Shown one piece after another: positions 1-7,934 of a stretch of 46,110 nucleotides of DNA. The stretch's first letter is position 1. Every line of letters begins with the position of its first letter. A program made the translations under genes and the position numbers. Under the pieces are notes generated by a model, which saw only the letters and a list, made by a program, of their open reading frames with translations, had not been told where the DNA came from and did no database searches. This DNA is from an uncultured Eubacterium sp. (lineage in GTDB: Bacteria; Bacillota; Clostridia; Lachnospirales; Lachnospiraceae): contig CAJUFM010000014.1 of assembly GCA_910585745.1 (NCBI GenBank), positions 1 to 46,110 of the forward strand. Reading direction: 5' to 3'.

Positions 1-9
1 TTATTCTTA

Positions 10-192
10 TCAGAAAAGTCTAACTTCCATAGACACAAGATTTTTTACAGCCTCGTTTTCCTTGTCAATAATCCCCAATTTCCAAATTGATGCCCCGGAA
101 AATAATTCTTTCACCTCCTCTGCGGCAGAATCATACATATCCGTATATAGTTTGTGCGAATTTCGCCAATCCTTAAGGAGTGGCTGGCATCT
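10..192 (-). pseudogene. Open-frame remnant of an unidentified protein (C-terminal part)
   Basis: The minus strand reads openly for about 60 codons and ends at a TGA at 10-12. The peptide contains DMYDSAAEEVKELFSG and ends SMEVRLF, which is protein-like in composition. There is no convincing start codon or ribosome site: the only Met is well inside and the upstream frame is closed by a stop. I do not recognise the family. It is probably the tail of a decayed gene, although chance reading is possible in so short a stretch. Confidence 0.25.
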
Positions 193-263
193 TTAAATCA
201 TTCGATTACATCCAGCTGATCCAACAGCTGTTGCATGGTGTAGTTCTTATACAGATCGGTTTC
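150..263 (-). pseudogene. Possible degenerate transposase C-terminus
   Basis: On the minus strand a 21-codon segment reads DLYKNYTMQQLLDQLDVIE, then a TGA, then in the same frame FKDASHSLRIGEI. From memory this pattern (a LDVIE-C-x segment followed by LRIGEI) resembles the last 50 residues of some IS-family transposases, with the TGA replacing a Cys codon. Stops flank the segment and no upstream part is present. It overlaps the other remnant in a different frame, so at most one is the original gene. Treat the IS assignment as tentative. Confidence 0.27.
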
Positions 264-280
264 CTATAATTATATATATT

Positions 281-310
281 AATTGAGAGAGGTCATTTCC
301 TCTCTCAATT
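281..310 (-). terminator. Perfect 12-bp hairpin downstream of the 357-872 gene
   Basis: AATTGAGAGAGG and CCTCTCTCAATT form a perfect 12-bp stem around a 6-nt loop. It lies 47 bp beyond the stop of the minus-strand gene ending at 357. The sequence following on the minus strand is A/T-rich but not a clean U-run, so it may be a weak terminator or a 3'-end stabilising stem. Confidence 0.5.
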
Positions 311-356
311 TGTCAACAAATTCAACTATACAATAATTCCGTAACGATCCCTCCCC

Positions 357-872
357 TCATTCTGTCATTTTCTGCTTCCATTTATCGATCGCCTCATATC
401 CTCGTCTCTCCGCTTCACTATAGGCATTTCGAAAGTTCTCAAGCACTCCGGATGCATGGTAATGGGAGGGGACTGATGGATCCACGCCCTCAGCCGTAAC
501 CTGGCTGTTATCATAATAGTACACTTTAATATCAGGGGAAATCTTATAGGAGCCATTATAATATGTGGCATGGACGCTGACATTATACACCTGATACCGG
601 AGATTTCCTTCTCCCAGGTCACAAACCGTAACTCCCAGTTCCGTGATCCGGTCCCGGTCGTATTCATCTACCTCCAGGTCACTCACATTTTCAAAGTCCC
701 TGCGTAAAGCGGTCTCTGCTTGCTGGTAAATTTCTTTGTAAAAGAATTTATCCTGACTGTAATTGTTCCACAAACTATATATGATAAACAAAGCAAGGAT
801 TCCGCCGATTATCTCGAATAGTTTATTGAGAACCTTTCCGCTGGTTGTTTCATCATTCTTGTTTTCTGCCAT
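357..872 (-). CDS. Membrane-anchored hypothetical protein
   Basis: A 171-residue protein of unknown function. Residues about 18-36 form one strongly hydrophobic helix after a short, charged, cytoplasmic-looking N-terminus, so the rest is probably outside the membrane. The exposed part ends in a tyrosine-rich segment (SPDIKVYYYDNS) and a charged amphipathic tail. The start is set by AGGAGG 8 nt upstream of ATG. It lies 37 bp after the DUF6273/YARHG lipoprotein gene on the same strand and is probably co-transcribed with it. A gapless, same-spacing match to the fragment at 19975-20334 (VC ... SPDIK-x-YY-x-D-x-S) suggests a small paralogous family. I do not know this family. Confidence 0.75.
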   Translation of the reverse strand: MAENKNDETTSGKVLNKLFEIIGGILALFIIYSLWNNYSQDKFFYKEIYQQAETALRRDFENVSDLEVDEYDRDRITELGVTVCDLGEGNLRYQVYNVSVHATYYNGSYKISPDIKVYYYDNSQVTAEGVDPSVPSHYHASGVLENFRNAYSEAERRGYEAIDKWKQKMTE

Positions 873-909
873 TATATGTCCTCCTTTTTTTATGGGTTAA
901 ATAACAGGA

Positions 910-2400
910 TCAGCGGGCCCTATAGAAAGTTCCTTCATTCCCTGTCTGGTGTCCCTTTACGTCATATGAGATCATGGAAAAGCCATCCTGTAGATAGTCA
1001 GAAGTGGTAATAATGTCTTTAAATTCTATGCGGGATTTGTTGTATACCTCCAGACGTATACTATAATTGTCGTTGAACTTGTTATGTTCAAACCTTAACA
1101 GGCGGTACGGTGTTCCGTTAAATTCGCCGGAAGTAATGTTTATCGTTTTTTCACCGTTTGACCATTTGCCACAGAATGTATGAAAAAAATCGAGTTCGAT
1201 CTCTCCCTGGTAAGGGGCGGTTATGCTGTCGTCAAGTTCCTGCATGGAACAGGAGGCTTTGTATTTCTTTCCGTTTTCTTTGGCAGAAATATGCAGGACA
1301 TTTTCACGCTCATATATGTTTAACAGGCAATCTGGAAATTGAGCTGCTTCGATGGTTCCATTGTACCAGTCGGTACTGTCAAAATATTTTCTTAGTGATT
1401 TATCCTTAAATTTGTATCCGTGCCGGGCATAAATTTCATTTCTTGCAAGGCGTAGCTGCTTTTTATTTAAATGCTTAAGGTCCTCATTTTTCAGATATCT
1501 CAGGTTGCTGTCTTTTATAATATATTCAGAATCATTGTCATCCGGCGGGGTGCTGTCTGGATTGTCATGCACCTGGAAATAGGTTTCCAGATCGATATAC
1601 ATGGCTGGGCGGACGCCCATTTTCATCATGTCGGAGTAACTGCTATGCCAGGTTACTTCACCGTTTGTTTTAATATAGTCCAGGCATTCCTCATCGGAAT
1701 AGGAGGAACGGAGCCACCAATCCCCGCCGCCCATATTGTTTGTATAAGCGCCCTGCATTTCCGCATATTCTGTATTTTCGCATTGGCGTTTCGAATCATC
1801 ATAAAATCCATAGTCTTCATTCCAGACGTCTTCTGCGCTGAGAAGAAAGAGCTTGTCCTTTGTTTTACCACTTTGCCCCGGAGTAGATATTTTTTTACTG
1901 AGGATCGCGCTGCGTTCCTGTTTTGAAAAGGCAGTAGAGTAAAAGGCGCTGTTCAGCCAGCTCCTGAGTGTAGATACTTTCCACTCCGTAGAGCCGTCTG
2001 CAGAATCAAAATACTGGGCGTCAAGATTATATCTGGAGAGGATTAGTGCAGTTTTCCCGTCTGTTTTGAGAACAAGCCACTCGATGGATTCTTTCTCTTC
2101 ATCGTCGCTCTGATAATAATTTCCGAAGGGAAGTGTGTTCCATGTCACCTTGCCGTTTTCATCCACAGAAGGGTTGTTGACGGTGGGTACCCAGGTAGGT
2201 TCTGGTTTAGGGACTGGGGTGGGCGATGCGGTAATGCCCAGTGGTTCGGGAGTTTTTACCGGCGTCTGGGTTTCCGTACTAATAGATGACAGGGAAGCAG
2301 GGGTGTTAGGCGGGGTCTGTCCGGCGCCTTCTCCGGCGCAGCCGGTTAGTGTGGCCGCAGTCAATACAAATGCTGTCAGTAAAAAAATTATTTTTTTCAT
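910..2400 (-). CDS. Lipoprotein with DUF6273 and YARHG domains
   Basis: A 496-residue predicted secreted lipoprotein. The signal peptide ends in an LTGC lipobox at about residue 21, followed by a Thr/Pro-rich linker to about residue 80. Residues about 85-280 look like a DUF6273 domain (LPFGNYYQ, SRYNLDAQYFD, STLRSWLN, WWLRSS, GVRPAMYID). Residues about 305-365 carry a YARHG domain (ARNEIYARHGYKF...WY), a module of extracellular Firmicute proteins. The C-terminal 140 residues are unassigned. The start is the MKK codon at 2400, with GGAGG 6 nt upstream, rather than an in-frame upstream Met that would bury the signal peptide. The function is unknown; an envelope-surface role is inferred. Confidence 0.85.
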   Translation of the reverse strand: MKKIIFLLTAFVLTAATLTGCAGEGAGQTPPNTPASLSSISTETQTPVKTPEPLGITASPTPVPKPEPTWVPTVNNPSVDENGKVTWNTLPFGNYYQSDDEEKESIEWLVLKTDGKTALILSRYNLDAQYFDSADGSTEWKVSTLRSWLNSAFYSTAFSKQERSAILSKKISTPGQSGKTKDKLFLLSAEDVWNEDYGFYDDSKRQCENTEYAEMQGAYTNNMGGGDWWLRSSYSDEECLDYIKTNGEVTWHSSYSDMMKMGVRPAMYIDLETYFQVHDNPDSTPPDDNDSEYIIKDSNLRYLKNEDLKHLNKKQLRLARNEIYARHGYKFKDKSLRKYFDSTDWYNGTIEAAQFPDCLLNIYERENVLHISAKENGKKYKASCSMQELDDSITAPYQGEIELDFFHTFCGKWSNGEKTINITSGEFNGTPYRLLRFEHNKFNDNYSIRLEVYNKSRIEFKDIITTSDYLQDGFSMISYDVKGHQTGNEGTFYRAR

Positions 2401-2574
2401 GTTTTTCCTCCATTCGCAAGGTGAAGGCAATTCATCTTTGCCTTTCGTATCATTTTTTAGTGTGCTATCGTTTTTTTCTTTGATAGCCGCTGGTATATTA
2501 TAATGTATTAAGTATAGCAGGAGAGATAGACAGATTTTGTCCTTTGGAATAAAAAAATAGAAAGTTTAGAAATT

Positions 2575-2769
2575 CTAATGTGATCGATATTTCCTCTCAA
2601 TCCGCAAATATGCGGTCATCAGCCCGATGCCCCAAAGTATGACTGCAATTATTATTAAAATAAAGTATGGGGAATTTGGTTCTAAAAATATAAAAGGAAC
2701 GCAGACGATTTCAAATACGCCTAGAGAAAGAGAATGGGGTTTAAAAAGAAGAAAGAAAACACGTATCTC
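2575..2769 (-). pseudogene. Possible remnant of a membrane protein C-terminus
   Basis: The minus strand is open for 64 codons to a TAG at 2575-2577. It encodes two hydrophobic stretches; the second (FILIIIAVILWGIGLMTAYL) is followed by a basic tail RIERKYRSH, typical of a last transmembrane helix. No start codon fits: the frame is closed upstream by TAA and lacks ATG, GTG or TTG near the N-terminus. The stretch is AT-rich, so chance hydrophobicity is possible. Confidence 0.28.
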
Positions 2770-2772
2770 GAC

Positions 2773-2802
2773 TTATACCCCTGTTTGTGGTATCATTATA
2801 GT
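2773..2802 (+). promoter_or_regulatory. Candidate promoter of the GTPase-Rae1 fusion gene
   Basis: TTATAC (2773-2778), an 18-nt spacer and TATAGT (2797-2802) resemble a housekeeping promoter, 36 bp before the start codon. No upstream leader peptide or attenuator of the kind known for tet(M) is evident in the short leader. Confidence 0.4.
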
Positions 2803-2837
2803 ACTTGTACTATAAAACACAGGAAGGGGTATTTTCT

Positions 2838-5438
2838 ATGGAAGATACGTCTAAAAATAAATGGAACAAAAAAACTTCAAAAAGTGTCAGCATCGCCCTG
2901 CTTGCCCACGTGGATGCGGGAAAGACTACCTTATCAGAGGCGTTGCTCTATGCCTGCGGTGCGATACGAAAAGCCGGCCGGGTAGATCATCAGGATACTT
3001 TTCTGGATACGGATATCCACGAACGTCAGAGGGGTATCACGATCTTTTCCAAACAGGCGAGAATGGTCTGGGGAGATACAGAGATCACCCTTTTGGATAC
3101 GCCGGGACATGTGGATTTTTCTGCAGAGATGGAGAGGACATTGCAGGTAGTGGATTATGCAGTGCTGGTGATCAGTGGGACGGATGGTGTCCAGGGGCAC
3201 ACAGAGACGCTGTGGAAACTCTTGGAGCATTATCAGATCCCTGTTTTTTTGTTTGTAAATAAGATGGATCTTCCAGGAACAGACAGGCAGCAGCTGATGG
3301 ATGAGCTGAAGTTAAAGCTTTCCTCCGGCTGTGTTGATTTCACAGATACGGGATCCATGGAATTTATGGAAGAAGCTGCCCTGTGTGATGAGGCGCTCCT
3401 GGAGAAATATCTGGATCGGGGCGCGCTGGATCTCCCAGAGGATCTTCCTTCTCTGATCTCCCAGAGAAAGCTTTTTCCCTGCTGTTTTGGATCGGCGCTG
3501 CGGCAGGAGGGAACAGAAGAACTGCTGGATACAATTCATGAATACTCTACATATGTAGAAAGAAAAAAGGAATTTGGTGCCAGGGTTTTTAAGATATCCA
3601 GGGATGCCCAGGGCAGCCGGCTCACCCACTTAAAGATAACAGGGGGAAATCTCCGGGTGAAAGAGGTGCTGGGAGAGGGGGAGAAAGTAAACCAGATCCG
3701 ACTCTATTCCGGAGAAAAGTACGAAACTGCTGATGAAGTGGGAGCCGGAGAGATCTGTGCGGTGACGGGGTTGAGCCATACCTACCCGGGCCAGGGACTT
3801 GGAACTGAACCAGATCTTGCCGGGGAACAGCTGGAACCAGTTCTCCGCTATTCCATTCTGTTTCCAGAGGGTACAGATATGACGATGGCGGCAGGAAAAC
3901 TCCGCCAGCTGGAGGAGGAAGATCCCAAACTTCATCTGTGCTGGGACGAGAAACTGCAGCAGATGTTTATTCAGCCTATGGGAGAGGTACAGCTGGAAAT
4001 TTTAAAGGAAATTCTTGCAGAACGTTTTGGGTTGGAGGCAGAGTTCGGAGAGGGAAATATTCTTTATAAGGAGACCATACAGGACGTAGTGGAGGGAGTG
4101 GGACATTTTGAGCCGCTGCGTCATTATGCTGAAGTACATCTTCTGATGGAACCGCTGCCGCCGGGGAGCGGAATTGTGATCGGGGCGGACTGCAGCGAGG
4201 ACAAGCTGGATCTGAACTGGCAGCGGCTGGTGATGACCCATCTGAAAGAAAAAGAATTTGCCGGAGTATTGACCGGATCTCCCATCACGGATATCAGGAT
4301 CACGCTGGCAGCAGGACGTGCCCATCTCAAGCACACAGAGGGCGGGGATTTCCGGCAGGCGACGTACCGGGCTGTGCGTCAGGGGCTGATGCAGGCGAAG
4401 AGTGTTCTTTTGGAACCCTGCTATGAGTTCAGGATGGAGCTGCCCACAGAAAATGTCGGACGTGCCATGACGGATATTAAGCGGATGAGCGGAGAGTTTG
4501 AGGTACTGCCGGAACAGGCGGGCATGTCGGTACTGACAGGAATCTGCCCGGTGGCGGCCATGAAGGATTATCCGGTAGAATTTGCCTCCTATACAAAAGG
4601 GCGGGGGCATATGAGCTGTATGCCTGCCGGTTATCAACCCTGTCATAATGAAACGGAAGTCAGGGAGAAGATTGGCTACAATGCGGAGACAGATGTGGAA
4701 AATACACCGGACTCTGTGTTCTGCGCCCATGGATCCGGTTATGTAGTCAGATGGAATGAAGTGCCGGAGCATATGCATCTGGAGAGTGTACTGGCATCCG
4801 CCAGGAGACAGGGCGGTGAAAACCAGCAGCAGGATATGGCGAGGGGGACAAAGGGAAATCCCTCTGCGGATTCCAGGGATTTTTATGCTGAGGAAAAAGA
4901 ACTCCAGGTGATCTTTGAGAGGACTTACGGCGCGGTGAAGCCTAAGGCACCAGATGCCGGATCCAAGGTGATCCGGGCAAAGGAAGAGAAAAAGAAGGTA
5001 CAGATCCGGGAGAGAAAGCCGGTGGAGGAGTATGTGCTGGTGGACGGTTACAATATTATATTTGCCTGGGAGGACCTGAAAGAGCTCTCCCGTGTCAACA
5101 TGGATGCTGCGAGGATGAAACTGATGGATATCATGTGCAATTACCAGGGATATACCGGCTGTCATCTGATCCTTGTTTTTGATGCTTATAAGGTAAAAGG
5201 AAATCCCGGCAGCGTGGAGCAGTTTCACAATATCAGTGTCGTATACACCAGGGAGGCAGAAACTGCGGACATGTATATTGAAAAGACAACAAAGCGCATT
5301 GCCGGGAAACACCGGGTGCGGGTGGCAACCTCCGACGGCATGGAACAGATGATCATTCTGGGACATGGCGCGACGAGAATGTCAGCTGCCGCATTTCGGG
5401 AAGAAGTTCAGAGGGTAAGCTCCTTCCCGGCTAAATGA
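2838..5438 (+). CDS. EF-G/TetM-like ribosomal GTPase fused to a Rae1 (YacP) NYN endoribonuclease domain
   Basis: An 866-residue two-part protein. The first ~640 residues are a translational GTPase of the EF-G/ribosomal-protection type: G1 AHVDAGKTT (23-31), RGITI, DTPGH, NKMD, GSAL, then domain III (IQPMGEVQLEILKE) and domains IV/V ending near TKGRGHMSC. After a charged linker, residues about 732-860 match B. subtilis Rae1/YacP: VDGYNIIFAWEDLKEL, LVFDAYKVKG, ETADMYIEK, VATSDGMEQ. The four acidic residues expected for a PIN/NYN site are Asp736, Asp782, Asp811 and Asp833. Known: Rae1 cuts mRNA in the ribosomal A site; TetM-type factors bind at the A site. Inference: one polypeptide that enters stalled ribosomes and cleaves the mRNA. 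The start is the ATG after GGAAGGGG; an in-frame upstream TTG is not favoured. The next gene is 19 bp downstream. Automated pipelines may call this tetracycline resistance, which the sequence alone does not justify. Confidence 0.9.
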   Translation: MEDTSKNKWNKKTSKSVSIALLAHVDAGKTTLSEALLYACGAIRKAGRVDHQDTFLDTDIHERQRGITIFSKQARMVWGDTEITLLDTPGHVDFSAEMERTLQVVDYAVLVISGTDGVQGHTETLWKLLEHYQIPVFLFVNKMDLPGTDRQQLMDELKLKLSSGCVDFTDTGSMEFMEEAALCDEALLEKYLDRGALDLPEDLPSLISQRKLFPCCFGSALRQEGTEELLDTIHEYSTYVERKKEFGARVFKISRDAQGSRLTHLKITGGNLRVKEVLGEGEKVNQIRLYSGEKYETADEVGAGEICAVTGLSHTYPGQGLGTEPDLAGEQLEPVLRYSILFPEGTDMTMAAGKLRQLEEEDPKLHLCWDEKLQQMFIQPMGEVQLEILKEILAERFGLEAEFGEGNILYKETIQDVVEGVGHFEPLRHYAEVHLLMEPLPPGSGIVIGADCSEDKLDLNWQRLVMTHLKEKEFAGVLTGSPITDIRITLAAGRAHLKHTEGGDFRQATYRAVRQGLMQAKSVLLEPCYEFRMELPTENVGRAMTDIKRMSGEFEVLPEQAGMSVLTGICPVAAMKDYPVEFASYTKGRGHMSCMPAGYQPCHNETEVREKIGYNAETDVENTPDSVFCAHGSGYVVRWNEVPEHMHLESVLASARRQGGENQQQDMARGTKGNPSADSRDFYAEEKELQVIFERTYGAVKPKAPDAGSKVIRAKEEKKKVQIRERKPVEEYVLVDGYNIIFAWEDLKELSRVNMDAARMKLMDIMCNYQGYTGCHLILVFDAYKVKGNPGSVEQFHNISVVYTREAETADMYIEKTTKRIAGKHRVRVATSDGMEQMIILGHGATRMSAAAFREEVQRVSSFPAK

Positions 5439-5457
5439 TAGAAAGAAGAGGGGCCGA

Positions 5458-6246
5458 ATGATTGAAAGTATGAACAACACCCAGGTCAAACGAATTGGGA
5501 AACTGAAGAAAAGTTCCCGGTTCCGCAGGCAGGAAAAAGTCTTTATTGCGGAAGGATTCAAAATGGCGGCGGAAGGGCTGGCTCACGGACTTGTTCAGAC
5601 CATGTACGTGGCAGAGTCCGCAGGAGAGGAATATTTTTCAAAGTTATCCCATACAATAGGAAAAGAGAAAATAGAATGGGTGTCTGACGCTGTTTTCCGG
5701 CAGTTATCCGATACTGCTGCCCCTCAGGGAGTCCTTGCTGTGATCCGCATGCCGGAATATGACCGGGAAAAAATCCTGGAAGGAGCGGCGCTGGTATGTC
5801 TGGAGGATATCCAGGATCCAGGAAATCTGGGAACCATTATGAGAACGGCGGAGGGAGCCGGGATGAGCGGAGTGGTATTGTCCAAGGGCTGCGTGGACCT
5901 GTTTAATCCGAAAGTGGTACGCGCAACGATGGGCGCGCTGTACCGGATGCCCTATTATATTACAGAGAACATGTCTACAGAAGTAGAATATTTGAGGGGT
6001 CAAGGTTTTCAGATAGCGGCTGCAAGACTGGATGCCGAACTGGACTATACTCATGCCGACTACCTTGGAAAAACAGGTTTATTGATTGGAAATGAGGCCA
6101 GGGGGCTCTGTCCAGAAACTGCAGAGAAAGCTGATGTGGGGGTGAAGATTCCTATGGAGGGACAGCTGGAGTCATTGAATGCTGCGGTTTCAGCGGCCCT
6201 GCTTATGTATGAGGTACACCGGCAGCAGGAGACACTAAAAAAGTAA
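5458..6246 (+). CDS. TrmH/SpoU-family RNA 2'-O-methyltransferase
   Basis: A 262-residue SPOUT-class methylase. An N-terminal substrate-binding domain (about 1-95: VKRIGKLKKSSRFRRQEKVFIAEG) is followed by the knotted SAM-binding domain. The three family motifs are visible: LEDIQDPGNLGTIMRTAEG (motif 1), LIGNEARGL (motif 2) and IPMEGQLESLNAAVSAALL (motif 3). This is the arrangement of RlmB/TsnR-like enzymes acting on 23S rRNA; the target base cannot be read from sequence. It follows the ribosomal GTPase fusion by 19 bp and is probably in its operon, which supports a ribosome-related theme. Confidence 0.92.
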   Translation: MIESMNNTQVKRIGKLKKSSRFRRQEKVFIAEGFKMAAEGLAHGLVQTMYVAESAGEEYFSKLSHTIGKEKIEWVSDAVFRQLSDTAAPQGVLAVIRMPEYDREKILEGAALVCLEDIQDPGNLGTIMRTAEGAGMSGVVLSKGCVDLFNPKVVRATMGALYRMPYYITENMSTEVEYLRGQGFQIAAARLDAELDYTHADYLGKTGLLIGNEARGLCPETAEKADVGVKIPMEGQLESLNAAVSAALLMYEVHRQQETLKK

Positions 6247-6275
6247 TTGCATAAAAGAAAAAAATATAGTAAAAT
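6247..6275 (+). promoter_or_regulatory. Promoter of the NfeD-SPFH pair
   Basis: TTGCAT (6247-6252), a 17-nt spacer and TAAAAT (6270-6275), located just after the methylase stop codon and 43 bp before the NfeD start. Confidence 0.55.
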
Positions 6276-6318
6276 AAAAGGGGTATCATTTTATTTTCTA
6301 ATAAAGGAGGCAATGAAT

Positions 6319-6741
6319 ATGAGTGCCAGTATTGTGTGGCTGATCATTCTCGCTGTCATGATCGTTATAGAGATCGCTACCCTTGGGCTGACGACGATCT
6401 GGTTTGGGATCGGTGCCATTGGTGCAGCAGTCGTTTCCTGGCTGGGATACGGAATATGGGTACAGCTTGGTATTTTTGCCGTGTTATCTGTGATAGCCAT
6501 GGCCTTGTGCCGGCCTTTTGCTGTCAAATATCTGAATAAGGAAAAGGAAAAGACCAATATTGATGAAGTTGTTGGCAAAACGGCGGTTGTTTCCAAATTG
6601 ATCAACAACGAGATGGCGACAGGGGAAGTCAAATTAAATGGTATGGACTGGACAGCCAGAAGTGAGGACGGAAGTTTGATCGAAGAAGGAAGACGGGTTA
6701 CAGTAGTATCTGTCCAGGGTGTAAAATTAATTGTAAAGTAA
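6319..6741 (+). CDS. NfeD-family membrane protein
   Basis: A 140-residue protein with two N-terminal hydrophobic helices (about 3-25 and 30-60) and a C-terminal OB-fold-like domain (DEVVGKTAVVSKLI...GEVKLNGMDWTARSEDG). This is the short NfeD1b type lacking the ClpP-like protease domain. NfeD proteins are encoded next to SPFH proteins and act with them in membrane microdomains; here the SPFH gene follows by 66 bp. AAGGAGG lies 8 nt before the ATG at 6319, which favours it over an ATG 2 nt after the Shine-Dalgarno. Confidence 0.9.
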   Translation: MSASIVWLIILAVMIVIEIATLGLTTIWFGIGAIGAAVVSWLGYGIWVQLGIFAVLSVIAMALCRPFAVKYLNKEKEKTNIDEVVGKTAVVSKLINNEMATGEVKLNGMDWTARSEDGSLIEEGRRVTVVSVQGVKLIVK

Positions 6742-6760
6742 CTGCGCCGCAGGCGTAAGT

Positions 6761-6784
6761 AAACCATAGATACATATATGGTTT
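6761..6784 (+). other. Hairpin between NfeD and SPFH genes
   Basis: AAACCATA and TATGGTTT pair perfectly around an 8-nt loop. There is no U-run after it, so it is not a classical terminator. It could tune mRNA processing or expression of the downstream gene. Confidence 0.4.
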
Positions 6785-6807
6785 GAGAAAGGAACAGGTG
6801 AAAGATT

Positions 6808-7764
6808 ATGGGAGATTCAGGAGCAGGATTTGAGATCAGCGGAGGTCTGGTGATTGGTATTGTTCTGGTGGTGATCGTGCTGATCATACTGGCATCGTGC
6901 ATTAATATTGTGCCTCAGGCTCACGCATATATTATTGAGCGTCTTGGAGGATATCTGGGTACATGGTCGGTAGGCATTCATTTCAAACTTCCTATTTTGG
7001 ACCGTGTGGCAAGGAAGGTCAACCTGAAAGAGCAGGTGATGGATTTTGCACCGCAGCCGGTGATCACAAAGGATAATGTTACGATGCAGATTGACACCGT
7101 CGTATTTTTCCAGATCACAGATCCAAAGCTGTTTACTTATGGAGTGGAAAATCCGATCATGGCGATTGAAAACCTGACAGCTACCACCCTTCGTAATATT
7201 ATTGGAGATCTGGAACTTGACCAGACACTGACATCGAGAGAGACCATTAATACCCACATGAGATCCAGTCTGGATATCGCTACAGATCCCTGGGGGATCA
7301 AGGTTAACCGTGTGGAACTGAAAAATATCATTCCGCCGAGAGAAATCCAGGATTCCATGGAGAAGCAGATGAAGGCGGAGCGTGAGAGACGTGAGTCTAT
7401 CCTTCGTGCAGAAGGTGAGAAAAAGTCTACGGTGCTTGTGGCAGAGGGTAAAAAAGAATCTGCGATCCTGGAAGCAGAAGCAGAGAAGGAAGCAGCAATT
7501 CTGCGCGCCGAGGCGAAGAGGGAAGCAATGATCCGTGAAGCAGAGGGTCGTGCCCAGGCGATCGAGACAGTGCAGAAGGCGACTGCCGAGGGTATTCGTT
7601 ATCTGAATGAAGCAGCGCCATCCCAAGGCGTTCTTACGATCAAGAGCCTGGAAGCTTTTGAGAAAGCAGCGGATGGAAAGGCTACAAAGATCATTATTCC
7701 ATCAGAGATCCAGGGTGTGGCAGGGCTTGCAAGATCATTGGTGGAAAGCGTAAAGGAGAACTAA
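6808..7764 (+). CDS. SPFH/Band 7 (stomatin/QmcA-type) membrane protein
   Basis: A 318-residue protein. One N-terminal transmembrane helix (about 11-33) is followed by the SPFH domain (AYIIERLGGYLGTWSVGIHFKLP, QPVITKDNVTMQIDTVVFFQI, LRNIIGDLELDQTLTSRE) and an alanine/glutamate-rich coiled coil (about 190-265) with several AEGEKK and EAEAEKEAAI-like heptads. Length and order match QmcA/YbbK-type proteins. These form oligomeric membrane scaffolds and affect membrane protease activity. Pairing with NfeD upstream is the usual genomic arrangement. The start is the ATG after GAAAGGAACAGG. Confidence 0.93.
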   Translation: MGDSGAGFEISGGLVIGIVLVVIVLIILASCINIVPQAHAYIIERLGGYLGTWSVGIHFKLPILDRVARKVNLKEQVMDFAPQPVITKDNVTMQIDTVVFFQITDPKLFTYGVENPIMAIENLTATTLRNIIGDLELDQTLTSRETINTHMRSSLDIATDPWGIKVNRVELKNIIPPREIQDSMEKQMKAERERRESILRAEGEKKSTVLVAEGKKESAILEAEAEKEAAILRAEAKREAMIREAEGRAQAIETVQKATAEGIRYLNEAAPSQGVLTIKSLEAFEKAADGKATKIIIPSEIQGVAGLARSLVESVKEN

Positions 7765-7839
7765 GGATTCAGTAGATGATCCTGTATTTTGTCTGTCGGA
7801 CAGTAGTAGCAGCGTGACCGGCTTTCATAGAATGGATAA

Positions 7840-7885
7840 AAAGAGGGAATTCTTTTGTCCGGGGAGGACAGATGAAAACCCTCTT
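7840..7885 (+). other. Inverted repeat in the argF leader
   Basis: AAAGAGGG (7840-7847) and CCCTCTTT (7878-7885) could pair with an inner GTCC/GGAC helix between them. The element lies 50 bp before the argF start. No T-box landmark or clear ARG box was recognised, so a role in arginine control is only a possibility. Confidence 0.35.
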
Positions 7886-7934
7886 TCATACATCATAGAC
7901 GTTCGCCGTCGAGATAGGATAAGGAGGAAGAATC

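Larger units (their letters stand above)
2401..2837. other. Divergent intergenic region
   Basis: This 437-bp gap separates the minus-strand lipoprotein gene from the plus-strand GTPase fusion. It holds a 6-bp inverted repeat (GCTATC 2464-2469, GATAGC 2482-2487), a TATAAT at about 2499-2504 on the minus strand that could be the lipoprotein -10, a small CCGCA/TGCGG stem at 2602-2615, a membrane-protein-like remnant, and a plus-strand promoter candidate. Confidence 0.5.

Noticed and set aside
4002..5366. A 454-codon open frame antisense to the GTPase-Rae1 gene
   Set aside because: It lies entirely opposite a gene with clear motifs and is rich in His, Leu and Cys as expected for an antisense shadow; no ribosome site or family likeness.
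2838..5438. Tetracycline resistance determinant
   Set aside because: The GTPase half resembles TetM-type factors, but the fused nuclease, chromosomal housekeeping context and lack of a tet leader make an acquired resistance gene unlikely without direct evidence.
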